A DNA stretch of 64,000 bases from Lingula anatina (Eukaryota > Brachiopoda > Lingulata > Lingulida > Lingulidae), in assembly GCF_001039355.2 (NCBI RefSeq), contig NW_019775481.1, forward strand, positions 36,002 through 100,001. The letters run 5' to 3'. Every line of letters begins with the position of its first letter. The stretch's first letter is position 1. The position numbers and the translations under genes were made by a program. The notes under the pieces were generated by a model that ran no database searches, was not told the origin of the DNA, and was given only the letters and a program-made list of their open reading frames with translations. This document shows, one piece after another, positions 11,945-23,719 of this stretch.

Positions 11945-14073
11945 ACAGCTCAACAACGGAAAAACAAGAGAATAAAGTAGATTGATGTACAGGATTGTCT
12001 GCAAACGCATGGTTTTGTTAATAGAAAAGTGAAGAAGACTTCACAGATGTTAAATCAGACTTGTTTTTACAAAATTAGCATGTATTTTGTTTTGAGTGTC
12101 TGGTGAAGACTGGCTCTTATCTGTAATTAGTGCCATAAATCTTGAACTTTGTTGACAGAAATGTGAAGAAAGTCTTTACAATTGTTAAACAGTTCTTTTG
12201 TAATGATTTGAGTGGAGCAGATACTGGCTCTCAATTTAATTTAAATTTAATTAATCTTTAGTCTTTATAAATGATAAATGTCTTCATAAATGATGTTAAA
12301 ACGGGCATGTTTTTACAAGTATTAATTGTTAAAGTTTTGCATGAGACTAGTGAATGCTGACTTTCACTCAGTGATTACCATTTTAAAATACTAATCAGAG
12401 TTCTTAGTTAATGTTAAAGCAGACTTCTATGTTTTTACAAATACTTGGGTAACAGTTGATCACTGGCCTAGTCTGTAGTAAACAGTAATTATATATACAA
12501 TAAATTGACCGGACTTTGAAATGTGTGAAATTATCCTTATAAATTGCAAAGAATCATCCTATTAAAATTTCAGTACACCAAAAGTCTGATGTTTTCATAA
12601 CTGTCACAGCAATTCTTCTGAATCATTCCCAGATGAAATACATTAAATGCCGTTTTTTTTTTAATAGCAGTTTGTGTTTTAATTTTGAGACATACTTTAC
12701 ATTCTGTATGAAAGTCTGAAGCATGTTTTTATGTTTCACCACTCTTTGGCAGCCATTGGGAATTCTTCAGTTCAATAAGTTCTCCACATGTACAAAAATA
12801 AACTAGCAAATTTTTAAAAAAATGCCTAGTATAATTACAATCTGGAGTTAATCTCCATGGAGTGTCAGGGGTATTGAAATTTAAAATTGCATTTAAAGTA
12901 CTGTTTGACTCAAAGGTGACCAAATGCCATTATAGTTTCAAAATAGTATAACTTGGAAATGAGGACAAAGTTTCATATTACCCAAAAAGTAATATTTGAT
13001 ATATATATATATATATATATATATATTGCTTTCTGTACTGTACATGACTGAGAAGTACAGTAGGTCAATTTAAGAACAAAAGATTAAGGGGAAATCTAGA
13101 ATGTCAACAAACCGTGATTCTCAGAGAAATTGTTCTCAGTGAATAAATTAATTAAAAATAAAGTAAATGTTGTTTGATAAGATTTAAACTTTTCTTCCAC
13201 AAAAAATCTGTAGGAAATTACTTAATATCAATATGATTTAGGACTATCTTTTGGTGATTACAAGTCTAGATCAAATTCTAGTTGGTTTGTGCTGGCATCT
13301 CTAACTGACAGCAACATCAATTAAGAGAATGCAATCACAGTGTAGAATTCCAAAATTCACAGTTAATGCTTTATTCACTCCATTCTTTTTATACATAATT
13401 TCGTAATTTCTATCAAAACTTGTTTCTAAAGAAATACAAAAAGACATTTATGTCGATTTTTCTTCACAAGCTAATTTTGCAGAACATTATTATTCTGACA
13501 TTCAACATTATACAGACACCTGGACAGGTTCCTCATTATAAAGCCAATATTTCATGAAATGTTACTTTTATACTCTTTTAAAGGTTATACTTGGACGCAA
13601 CCGCACATGTACAGGGACAAAAAGATTTTTGTTGCTGCATTCAAAACTTTTATTACATTAATAATAAATTAGTATAATATGAAATTATAACCTTTTTTTC
13701 AAACGTGAAAGGCCGAAGACATAAGAAAATAAAATGTTTGTTACAAACATGTGGGCCTATAGTGCTTTATTTTAATAAAAATGGTATAAAGGCTAGGGCT
13801 ATGTATGTACAAGATTATAATTTTTGTATTTGTGTCCGTTCCTCTGTATTTAAGCAACATTGTACAGGAAGTTTGTTGAGGAGATATTTAGAGTCTGAAA
13901 TTGTTGAGAGGGAGCTAAGTAACAGAAAAAATGGTGGTGATCCGTTATTTAGGTTACCAGTCAAGTGCTCAGTTATGCTGTAATAATATGGCACTTATTT
14001 AATGTTTGTGCTATGAAACAGTGGTTTGAGTTTTAAATATGTTTTAGTGCCTACAAGTCTGAGGCTCATGATG
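11945..14073. other. MIS18 3' flank, no recognised gene
   Basis: AT-rich sequence with an (AT)n run at about 12999-13026 and several loosely related TGTTAAA..GAC..TGTTTTTACAA blocks (12050-12450). An ORF at 13705-13983 (92 codons, +) has no recognisable motif and no splice context, so I do not call it a gene. Confidence 0.5.
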
Positions 14074-15644
14074 GAAAAAAGGCAATAATTGTGATTATTT
14101 ATGAGGCCGACTGCCTTACTGAAATTGAATTCCTTATCACTATCTGTAGAACCAACCATTATAACAGATAGCGTTGCCGAGAGGAGGTGAGAGAGAATGC
14201 AGACAACCTCCAGAGAAGATTTCAGAAAGTCACAGTCAATTTTATTGAAATCTTAGTGGAATATGTAATACACAGAGGTGTAAATATAACTGCATAACAT
14301 ATCTGAAAATAGACTATAATGAATTCACATAACACAATGTCACAAGTTGTCATTACATAGATCATCAATGGGAAAGAATCGTACTTAATCAAATACATAA
14401 CATAACACTTTAATGTCCATCTCTTCTATATTCAAGTTCGCAAAGATAAAGATAAATTATAGATAGGTGTTCCCCTTTCTAAGAAATTAATAGTTTACTA
14501 GATGAAAACAATTGAAATAGAGCTTTTGATACTGCAGGTCAACTGCAATACAGCTGATGACCCTATCACTAATGGTCAGTTTACCTGAGTGTCCATAGTG
14601 CTGTCTTCCTGACTTGTTAACAACTGACCACTATTATGTGAAGGCCTTGAGTTGCCGGACCAGGCTGGAATTAGTGCTGCGATCACTCTGTCTGGTGCTG
14701 AGGGGACGCATTCGATGTTCGCCCCTCTCCCGTCCCCTGCCCAGGGATGACGTAGTTGACTGTGTAAGAGTTTTATTTTGCGGTTCAGTGGATGCTTCTC
14801 TCTCTCGTCCGCCTTTCCCGAAAATGTTCCACTCCAGAAAAAGTTAATAATGGTACATGTATGGGAAAATTGTACAGGCAATTGACCTACATTCTCTATT
14901 GCAGTTATTGGCGCTAATTTAACAATGTTATGACTTGGACGTGACAACGATTCACGCCTGTGACATAAAGGTTTATAATTTATGTCAATGAATTAATAAA
15001 CAAGGCGTGTTGATCAAATGGTTGGTAAGTTGTGAGTGTAAAGGGGCATTGCTTTTTTCAAAAATAAAATAAAAAAACTACACGACTCAAAACCAGGAAA
15101 ATGTCTTTTCTCTTATGTGCAGTATACTACTATATATGTACGTACTATATATGCAGATAATAAATATGTACGGGTATAGAGGATCACCCTGTCTAACACC
15201 CCGAGTGAATTTGAAGAATTCTGTGAGATGTCCATTATTTTCAACAGCAGTGGAAACATTAAAGTAGAGAGTTTGAACCAGTTTTGAATATCTTCACTGG
15301 AATTTAAAAAATGAAGACACTGCAAAATATATGTTCCCTTGAAAACCTGCATTAATAATATGTCACCTTTTCTGTTTTACGGAAAATATTTTGAATAGCT
15401 CTGGAATATTCGCCTATATCGCGACCTTTATCAAATCCTGCCTGTGTAAATGACATGATATCGTCAATATGTTCCTGGATTCTGGCTGCTATGCAAGCAA
15501 AACCAAGTTCATAATCAACATTTAGCAAAGTCATTGGACGTCAGTTCTTGAGGAATGCTTTCTCCTTCTCCTCCTCTGGTATACACTTGATTATACCTTG
15601 GCGTTAGGATGTAGACATTGTACTTCAAAGGATTTATTAAATGA
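14074..15644. repeat. Duplicated block 2, copy A (ends at single N)
   Basis: Almost identical to 15646-17214. One difference I can see is CAAGGCGTG at 15001 against CAGGGCGTG at 16572. Copy A ends at the N at 15645 within a LINE relic. Near-identity plus the N points to a failed overlap merge of the same sequence rather than to diverged alleles. Confidence 0.92.
15113..15644 (-). pseudogene. Tx1/L1-like reverse transcriptase relic, duplicate copy
   Basis: Same sequence as 16684-17214 (see there), truncated at the N. On the minus strand it starts inside the reverse-transcriptase region around TLLNVDYELGFACIAARIQE and runs to RGVRQGDPL. Confidence 0.7.
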
Positions 15645-15645
15645 N

Positions 15646-17214
15646 AAAAAAGGCAATAATTGTGATTATTTATGAGGCCGACTGCCTTACTGAAATTGAA
15701 TTCCTTATCACTATCTGTAGAACCAACCATTATAACAGATAGCGTTGCCGAGAGGAGGTGAGAGAGAATGCAGACAACCTCCAGAGAAGATTTCAGAAAG
15801 TCACAGTCAATTTTATTGAAATCTTAGTGGAATATGTAATACACAGAGGTGTAAATATAACTGCATAACATATCTGAAAATAGACTATAATGAATTCACA
15901 TAACACAATGTCACAAGTTGTCATTACATAGATCATCAATGGGAAAGAATCGTACTTAATCAAATACATAACATAACACTTTAATGTCCATCTCTTCTAT
16001 ATTCAAGTTCGCAAAGATAAAGATAAATTATAGATAGGTGTTCCCCTTTCTAAGAAATTAATAGTTTACTAGATGAAAACAATTGAAATAGAGCTTTTGA
16101 TACTGCAGGTCAACTGCAATACAGCTGATGACCCTATCACTAATGGTCAGTTTACCTGAGTGTCCATAGTGCTGTCTTCCTGACTTGTTAACAACTGACC
16201 ACTATTATGTGAAGGCCTTGAGTTGCCGGACCAGGCTGGAATTAGTGCTGCGATCACTCTGTCTGGTGCTGAGGGGACGCATTCGATGTTCGCCCCTCTC
16301 CCGTCCCCTGCCCAGGGATGACGTAGTTGACTGTGTAAGAGTTTTATTTTGCGGTTCAGTGGATGCTTCTCTCTCTCGTCCGCCTTTCCCGAAAATGTTC
16401 CACTCCAGAAAAAGTTAATAATGGTACATGTATGGGAAAATTGTACAGGCAATTGACCTACATTCTCTATTGCAGTTATTGGCGCTAATTTAACAATGTT
16501 ATGACTTGGACGTGACAACGATTCACGCCTGTGACATAAAGGTTTATAATTTATGTCAATGAATTAATAAACAGGGCGTGTTGATCAAATGGTTGGTAAG
16601 TTGTGAGTGTAAAGGGGCATTGCTTTTTTCAAAAATAAAATAAAAAAACTACACGACTCAAAACCAGGAAAATGTCTTTTCTCTTATGTGCAGTATACTA
16701 CTATATATGTACGTACTATATATGCAGATAATAAATATGTACGGGTATAGAGGATCACCCTGTCTAACACCCCGAGTGAATTTGAAGAATTCTGTGAGAT
16801 GTCCATTATTTTCAACAGCAGTGGAAACATTAAAGTAGAGAGTTTGAACCAGTTTTGAATATCTTCACTGGAATTTAAAAAATGAAGACACTGCAAAATA
16901 TATGTTCCCTTGAAAACCTGCATTAATAATATGTCACCTTTTCTGTTTTACGGAAAATATTTTGAATAGCTCTGGAATATTCGCCTATATCGCGACCTTT
17001 ATCAAATCCTGCCTGTGTAAATGACATGATATCGTCAATATGTTCCTGGATTCTGGCTGCTATGCAAGCAAAACCAAGTTCATAATCAACATTTAGCAAA
17101 GTCATTGGACGTCAGTTCTTGAGGAATGCTTTCTCCTTCTCCTCCTCTGGTATACACTTGATTATACCTTGGCGTTAGGATGTAGACATTGTACTTCAAA
17201 GGATTTATTAAATG
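15646..17214. repeat. Duplicated block 2, copy B
   Basis: Copy of 14074-15644, joined on its right to the remainder of the LINE relic and the CBM14 gene region. Confidence 0.92.
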
Positions 17215-17680
17215 ACCTTAGCACTTTGAGGTCATTTCAAAATAATTTATAAATATTTTTAATAAATGGATTTTCGTCGTTGAAAAGGGTATGACATTAT
17301 TAACATTATCCAATACATTGGCTTTGGACTGGTATGAATCGCTATTGGATTTTTTTCTGTTCTTTTAGGATACCGTCTTTCCCTATCAATTTAAAGATCG
17401 ATTTCTCTCAATAATTTCCTTTTTTACAAATTAAGAAAATATTTCGAGATTTTTTTTTCTTCCTCTACTTTCCATTTGCTTTTGCTCTTAAAATAATCAC
17501 CTCATTTTTTGTCACGCATTTTTTAAAATTCATCTTATTTTTCCTGAATTGACAACCGAATGGTCTCATCATCCCTGTTATTTAGAGTCATATAATTATA
17601 GTTCAATACTTCCCTAATTATTTTTTTTCTCTGACTACGAACTTAACCAAAATTACATGGTCACATCCTTCCCTATAAGG
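16684..17680 (-). pseudogene. Degenerate Tx1/L1-like non-LTR retrotransposon ORF2 fragment
   Basis: Read on minus from about 17680 down, broken frames give NFKKCVTKNEVIILRAKA, then blocks resembling the pre-RT linker of L1/Tx1 ORF2 (EIIERNRS..., SYQSKANVL), then the RT core: TLLNVDYELGFACIAARIQE, FDKGRDIGEYSRAIQNI, NSSEDIQNWFKL and RGVRQGDPLYPYIFIICI. These correspond to RPITLLNVDYK, GFIKGRFIGEN and G(C/V)RQGDPISPYLF in L1/Tx1-type elements. Stops and frameshifts are frequent, and the catalytic YxDD region is not present. The related unit at 31 kb lacks this insertion, so it arrived after that duplication. Confidence 0.75.
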
Positions 17681-17687
17681 AACAGTG

Positions 17688-17870
17688 TTTCAGCACTCTG
17701 CTAAAGGATAGTTAATTATCCCCAAACAGCTTCAGCAGACGTTCCAGACATCAGAGCTGCTTTTAAAGTCGAGTGCAATTTAGCGAGAAACCCCTCGGAA
17801 ATGGGTCGATCCTGCTAGATCGATCTAGGGAAGGGAAGGGGGTCTTAGCTATAAGAACTCGTACAGGTTT
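17688..17870. mobile_element. Fold-back MITE family member (GATCGATC type), partial
   Basis: It contains GCAATTTAGCGAGAAACCCC, GGGTCGATCCTGCTAGATCG and the final GGGTCTTAG shared with the copies at 22204, 25990, 38185 and 40885. Internal inverted pieces (AGCTTCAGCAG and similar) remain. It is diverged and non-coding. Confidence 0.5.
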
Positions 17871-17971
17871 GTTTGATTTTGTGGGCAGACAGGCAATGTT
17901 TTAAGTGCGATGTAAGGCAGGAGTCGAACTTTTTTGCATAATTATGTTTAAACTTTCTCTGTTGGCTTTTA

Positions 17972-19051
17972 GTGCCAAATAGCTTTGATCCACTCCAATT
18001 TGCCTACCGCAGTAACAGAAGTGTAGACGATGCTCTTTCTATGTGTTTACACAAAGTTCTCGAACATCTCGATTGTAAAAATGCCTATGTTAGAATATTA
18101 TTTGTTGACTATAGCTCAGCATTTAATACTATTGTACCAAGCAAATTGTATTTTAAACTTTTGGATGATCTTAATTTTCCACCAGCACTCTGCGATTGGA
18201 TTTTACATTTTCTTTTAAACAGAAAACAGTCAGTAAAAGTCGGTTTTAACTTCTCGGACACTATAGTTTTAAACACTGGCACACCCCAGGGCTGCGTCTT
18301 ATCACCTTGTTTATATACGTTATTCACCCACGACTGTGTGGCGAGGGAGGAAAATACATTTTTAATGAAGTTTGCCGATGACACAACTTTAGTCGGCTTG
18401 ATACACCATAATGATGAGATGTCATACAGGCAGTCGGTTACAAGTTTAGTAAATTGGTGCACAGACAATGACTTGATATTAAATGTGAGCAAAACAAAAG
18501 AAATGATCATAGACTTCAGAAGAAATCAGATAAGTAAAAATCCCTTGGAAGTTAACGGTAAAGCGGTCGAACAGGTTTCTAATTATAAATTACTAGGGGT
18601 TCAGCTGAATAATAGGTTAACCTGGGGCGATAACATCACGAAGCTATTGAAAAAGGCACGTCAACGAATGTATTTCTTAAGGAAATTGAAAGCTTTTACC
18701 AGAAATGTGTTTATTTTAACGAACTTTTACAGGTGTGTTTTAGAGAGTATTTTAACTTATTCAGTAACTGTTTGGTATGGACGTGCAACTGTGGAGGAGA
18801 GGAACAAGTTGGAAAAGATCGTCGAAACTGCAGGGATTGTAATTGGAACAGATCTAACTCCCGTCCATACTATATATCTAGACAGGACTAAAAAGAAAAC
18901 ATTATCAATAATGACAGACAGTTCCCATCCAGCCCATACCCTTTTTAAATTTTTACCTAGCAATTCGAGACTCTTAGCTTTTAAGGGTAGTAAGCGATTT
19001 TTAAATAGCTTTTATCCTTCGGCAGTAACTATTTTTAACTCTAACATGTAA
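17972..19051 (+). CDS. Reverse transcriptase ORF of a 5'-truncated CR1/L2-like element
   Basis: This frame is open for 360 codons without a stop, but has no ATG start: its first codon (GTG) overlaps the target-site duplication. It therefore begins part-way into the RT domain at PNSFDPLQFAYRSN. Core motifs are present: FVDYSSAFNT (RT motif A), TPQGCVLSP, and the catalytic MKFADDTTLVG. The thumb and C-terminal parts follow and end FLNSFYPSAVTIFN, which is close to the end of the 626-aa homologue at 47244-49124. The endonuclease and the RT N-terminus are missing. It is probably not translated. The intact frame suggests a young insertion. Confidence 0.85.
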   Translation: MPNSFDPLQFAYRSNRSVDDALSMCLHKVLEHLDCKNAYVRILFVDYSSAFNTIVPSKLYFKLLDDLNFPPALCDWILHFLLNRKQSVKVGFNFSDTIVLNTGTPQGCVLSPCLYTLFTHDCVAREENTFLMKFADDTTLVGLIHHNDEMSYRQSVTSLVNWCTDNDLILNVSKTKEMIIDFRRNQISKNPLEVNGKAVEQVSNYKLLGVQLNNRLTWGDNITKLLKKARQRMYFLRKLKAFTRNVFILTNFYRCVLESILTYSVTVWYGRATVEERNKLEKIVETAGIVIGTDLTPVHTIYLDRTKKKTLSIMTDSSHPAHTLFKFLPSNSRLLAFKGSKRFLNSFYPSAVTIFNSNM

Positions 19052-19160
19052 TTTTAATTTTCATTTTTTATATTTCAATGGCGCTACTACTGGGCAAATG
19101 ATTCCCGATTTTATACATTTGTATTTTATTGGCTTAATAAATTATTAAAATTAATATTAT
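17974..19160 (+). mobile_element. CR1/L2-like LINE insertion with 7-bp target-site duplication
   Basis: The insertion is flanked by TTTTAGT at 17967-17973 and 19161-19167. The related unit at 32.3 kb has the uninterrupted site, GTTGGATTTTAGTTAAAAC. That gives both ends of the insertion directly: a 5'-truncated element of 1187 bp ending in an AT-rich tail. The 3' non-coding part resembles that of the element at 47 kb. Confidence 0.88.
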
Positions 19161-21360
19161 TTTTAGTTAAAACTGTGAGGACAGCAATCAATTCCATGTG
19201 ACATTGGGAATCCGTGTCTGAACAGTATAATTGCAAATATACATCGTTTTCAGCTGTGTTGACAGAAATGTTTTAAAAGCAAATGATTTGTAAGTGCAAT
19301 TCGGGTTACGTCCGAAACCGAATAAGGCTCTTTTATCACTTATTTTGTCTCTTTTTTCTACAGACATCGACATCATCTAGTTGCAGAAGCAACGCTTTAT
19401 TCCAAGACATAGTGCACACAAACATTTCATGAGAAGCTTAATAATTCAAAGAATGTTTTACTAACTGTATTTCAACCAACAATGTTAATAATGGCACCAG
19501 GTACACTTAACAACACTAAGATTATTGCAATCATGTACTGAAGGAAAATTAATGATATCTCTGAAAAGCAAATGCCATTACTTTTAGCCAAGACAGGTTT
19601 TTAGGTGTCCGTGAACGTTTGTAAACGTTTCTATGACTTAATCTGTCCAAATAATCCACGGCAGCTAACACTAAATGGTTTCTGTTGTCCACGGGATGCC
19701 AGGAATTTTACTGCGTGGGTTCTGTTTTGTCAGTTGTGCTTCATCTTTCCTGAAAATATTGAAACCAGACAAAACTGTTAACGAGCAAGATAAAGGTGAA
19801 ATGTGTACAGGTAATTCCTAGATCAGTTACTTAAACTTTACATTAAAAAACCAATATAACTATTGAAAAAATGTCATGAATAGCAGGATATCGCCCAGCT
19901 TGAAATTGGATCTGTATTTCAGGATAGTGTGTAATATTTTATAACGGAATCTAATGGAATATTTATGAACCTTGCTTCATGTAGTAGTAGTAGTAGGAGA
20001 GAGAGAGAGAGTGTAGTAGCAGTAGTAGTAGTAGAGAGAGAGATTGTAGGTACATACGTATATTATTCAGCTGTTGCTGGTATCCCTCTGTAATCCCCAC
20101 AGGTCTGCATATCCTCCTCGAACATAGTCCCGGTGGGGCAGGGTCTGAGGACGGCCATCCCCTGACTGTCACACTGCCAGTAACATGTCTCGTCTTCAGC
20201 GTAAGCAAAGTACAGTTTTTTACTCGGTTCGTACGAGACGGTTTCAATTCTGTAGCTGAAAGTTGTGGAATATCAAGTGATGATGAAATATGAAGTGATG
20301 GTCAACTGAAAGCAAGGGGGTGCGGGTAATGCAAATAAAATGCTCCGTGGAACATTTTTGATCGCAATTTTACGGCATCAGGACAATATCTCGACACAAC
20401 GTCTAACTTGGCAATTCTTTACCGGACAACCCCCTTGTAACAAAATTATAACATCTAGAATGAGAATGAAGAATGTGATATCGAGAAAAATGATCAAGGA
20501 GGCTGTCGTTTATCAAGGTCCGTTTTCAGATGGGATAAACAGAAAATCTCACTCACTCATTCAAGTATCTACATGTAACTATAAATTGAATTTCGTCCGA
20601 TGTTAAGGTGAATGTTTGAGCTTTTTATTTAATCAAGGCGATGTACTCAAATAAGGTTCCTTTTCTATTCTTTTACTAAGGTTGTCTCAATACCCTTGGT
20701 CGACTGTAAAACGATCTCGTTTTATTTTAAACACTCCACATATGCAACGACATTTTTACTTTGGTAAAGAACGACTATGAATATAGATGATATGGAATCA
20801 ACCAACCCAGCTGTCTGTTTATGATGATCCTTTCCTTTTATTGGAACCTTTTGTGTAAAAGATCCCCCTGGCAAGTACTCATCACGGCACACGACTGGAA
20901 TGGAATAAAATAAATACATGAACTGATTTATCTAAACAAATTTTTTAAAAATATGTTGAGGATATTGACCATTTATTCAAAATGAACCTTTTGTCTTTAA
21001 TTTGATAATTGTTGGTCTTTCTGAACGAACAAAGATAATGAGATCTTAATTTTGTGTGTGGAGTTATAAGGTATGTGTAATGAGTACATTGATGGTGTTT
21101 GCCTTTGTCTTGATATTTTGCTTTGACGATACTACTGGTGATAATCTAGTTTTAACATTGCAAACATCAGTTCTGCTAAGTTGACACCAACTTGCTTCAA
21201 TACGTTTTTAAAGTGATAAAACACGATTGAAACATGATCGAAACACTTCCAATAGCAGTTCAGAAAATATTAGAGACACGCAAAAACAAAATATTCTAAA
21301 ATCTGAATTGAAATTTAATTATGTTCTCATTCAATTTGCCATTTTGTTGCAAATAACAAA
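19161..21360. repeat. Segmental duplication, unit 1 (CBM14 gene body)
   Basis: Runs parallel to 32355-34807 with substitutions and indels of several per cent. It includes the CBM14 exons, the GA/TAG microsatellite, and the upstream intron to ...GCAAATAACAAA. Weaker similarity continues to the left (17907-17972 with 32218-32355; 14785-15110 with 30925-31262). Divergence is much higher than in the N-junction duplications, so a real paralogous duplication is more likely. Confidence 0.8.
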
Positions 21361-23631
21361 TAAGGTATTGCCCGAAAGGAGGACACTGGAATATGAACGG
21401 CATGTTCTACGTAGAATGGAATACTCACACTCCGTGCATGACCACATGCTGTGGCACACGGGGTAGATTGCAACCGGCAATGTGTCTTTACGTTTCGACA
21501 GTATTGTGTGTGTGTGTGTGTGTGTGTGTTTGTGTGTGTGAGAGAGAGAGAGAGAGAGATGACGTACATAGTTTATTTGTATGATATCCAGCACATCTTT
21601 TTTCCATCATCGGTTTTTGTCTGAAAAACAGGATAAGGATTTTATATTCTGACTGCACCTACTTTTCTACAGAAGTAAATACCCAAGTGTATTAAGCGCT
21701 GATGAATATTTATGAGGCTGATTCGGAAACAGTGCCGTCAATGTGTCTGGAGAGAGACGTATGTTTTGACTGTCAAAACTGTACACATCATTACATCCAT
21801 TCATCGTTCAGTGCTTAATGCTTTATTCTATAAACTTAAATTATGACAAAACGGAATGCATTTCAGCATTATCTACTAAGGTTACACAAATGTTGTAAAT
21901 AAATCTGTGAGAAATACTGATACACTGCATGGCGATATCACTGGTTGAGCTTACCGAATCTGAGTGTTAGAAAACATCAAGGTTTAGATAGTCCAGGAGA
22001 GAGCATATACATATACCCAGACATCCCATTTAATGAGGCACTCAAAATTTCTAACAGTGTAACACTTGGCGACAGAAAGGATTAACAGTCGAAAACATTA
22101 TTCCACAATACATGTATGACCAAAATGCAGCTACTAGCTGACACATATAAAAAATAGGATACTATAAATATAGGCCTACTCTGCGTCGAACTCAAAATTT
22201 TTTTTACCGTAATGGGTTCCCATACCTAGCTCGTTCTAATAAGCTCGATCCATCTCCAAGAGGTTATTCGCTAAATTGCTTTCAGCTTAAGCGGCTTAAA
22301 TGTCTCGCACGCCCACTAAAGCTGCTAAATAATAATTTTAATTAAAATTACCCCCTTTGCAGCTTCAGCACACTCAAACCATTGGCATTGAATACTTTAA
22401 ATAAATGAGATACTTTTAGTGTGTTTTTAATAAAATAGACATTAAAAATAAATTAGAAACATCTACAAGGTGTTATGTAACTATTATCACTTTTACTGTA
22501 AACGGTTTCTACGGCAAGACGCCCAGTTTTATCTAATACGTTGTTCCCAAAAATGCATTGCGTTATTCTCAAAATCAAGCATTCACAAAAACCAGTCCAG
22601 AGGTTTTTTTCACTAAATGTGAGGATATACCATTGGCAGCAAGCGTTGAATTAAATCTACCACCCAAAATGCAACCAATCTGCTAGATGTTAATTCAAAA
22701 CTGAACAAACGGTCTGAGTTATTTCACCCATTGTTGGGGATACTATTTCATGCAATATATAGAAAATTGCTATTTACGCTTTCATTCCTCGTCCGAAGTA
22801 GTTGCTGCATATAAAAAGTGTGTCTTGATTTTAGTTGTTAATATCTTAATTAAGATGTATTTGTATAGAATACATGCGTGTATATCAGATACTCACGGTT
22901 TGATTTCGTCAACGGGTTACAATAGAAAAGTGCATGTCTATATATTTGTTGGACCTATTTCAGTGTTAACATGGCAGGAAGAATTTAGCAGTATTTTCAA
23001 TAAGGCTGCGACACAATGAATATGTATCTCACTAAATCCACGAGGACTTTGGCTGAATGCAATCAGATTAACAAATTAACACACTTCCGCCTGGAACTGA
23101 GTAGAATGCAGAAAAGATGGCGAGTATACGAGTACGTTGAAAACATATGCTTCATAAACAAGACATGTATGAGAGAGAGAGAGAGCGTGTTTCACGGCTA
23201 TTCAGTACAATCGCCGATTGTCGAAGGACAGTTGCTGATACATTTGTATTCCTCAGGTAGTATAAATGCAAAACAGATGACGATATCCATAATGCCATCG
23301 TTGTTAAAAACGACTTTGTACAGTTTTTTCTTATCAAAGAAATAAAGGCCTGTCATTCATTTAAATTAAAATACTCAGCTAGTCAAAGTGGAAATTTCGT
23401 AAAGTATACATCTATCCAGAAGAATAAATCAAAGCCATACATGTTATATATATCCTTTAAAGCTATCAAAATATTTCTGAGTCGTAACCTATTTCACTAC
23501 AAATCTCTAATGCAACGTCTTTATTCACCGTTACAAACCAAGAAGATACAAATGCAAATTTTTACAGGAAGAAATACTTACGCGGAAGCTGCCAGACCTA
23601 CAAGACATAAAAGCAATGCAATCTTCAACAT
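20063..23631 (-). CDS. Small secreted CBM14 (peritrophin-A) chitin-binding protein
   Basis: The first exon, 23582-23631, encodes MLKIALLLCLVGLAAS, a clear signal peptide, followed by a GTAAGT donor. The last two exons join in phase: 20807-20894 (VCRDEYLPGGSFTQKVP...) and 20063-20255. The latter carries the CBM14 core CYWQCDSQGMAVLRPCPTGT, then MFEEDMQTC, and stops after IPATAE. CBM14 domains bind chitin through a disulphide-knit fold, and in invertebrates they occur in shell matrix, gut lining and mucus proteins. At least one middle exon is missing from my model. The candidate at 21429-21485 has a good GTGAGT donor, but its phase does not fit both neighbours. The first cysteine of the domain probably lies there. 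Exon 1 lies within duplicated block 3, so a second copy is at 27376-27425. The substrate is inferred from the family. Confidence 0.72.
21508..21560. repeat. (GT)n(GA)n microsatellite
   Basis: A GT run followed by a GA run at the left border of duplicated block 3. The N junction at 25346 restarts inside the same kind of sequence. Confidence 0.9.
22204..22400. mobile_element. Fold-back MITE family member (GATC type)
   Basis: It contains AAGCTCGATCCATCTCCAAG, GCTAAATTGCTTTCAGCTTA and GCGGCTTAAATGTCTCGCAC, as in the 38.2-kb member, and inverted AAAGCTGCTAAAT/TTTGCAGCTTCAG parts. Its duplicate lies at about 25990-26190 in block 3 copy B. Confidence 0.5.
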
Positions 23632-23710
23632 CTTGGCGTCTTTGTCTTGACTAGAGTTCTCCAGTCTCTTCTGATCCTATGAAGTGTGTGTCAGACGGTT
23701 TTCAGTCCCC

Positions 23711-23719
23711 GTTTTATAG
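23711..23719 (-). promoter_or_regulatory. TATA box of the CBM14 gene
   Basis: On minus, CCTATAAAAC lies about 80 nt upstream of the signal-peptide ATG, leaving a 5' UTR of roughly 50 nt. It is conserved in the duplicate at about 27505-27514. A TATA promoter suits a strongly expressed secreted peptide gene. Confidence 0.55.

Noticed and set aside
13705-13983. 92-codon plus ORF downstream of MIS18
   Set aside because: It begins in AT-rich DNA with no promoter or splice evidence and has no recognisable family.
14576-14947. 123-codon ORF (minus), also at 16147-16518, with protein-like stretches
   Set aside because: The identical second copy is only the N-junction duplicate, so it is not evidence of conservation. 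The diverged homologous block at 30925 does not keep the frame.
17972-19051. A cellular telomerase-like or domesticated reverse transcriptase gene
   Set aside because: It is bordered by a target-site duplication, is 5'-truncated, and has close relatives at 20-1240 and 47-49 kb; it is a LINE copy.
22750-23345. ORFs of 89 and 109 codons repeated at 26566-27032
   Set aside because: The repeat is the assembly duplication, and an indel between the copies (GA-rich insert near 23175) shifts the second ORF, arguing against coding.
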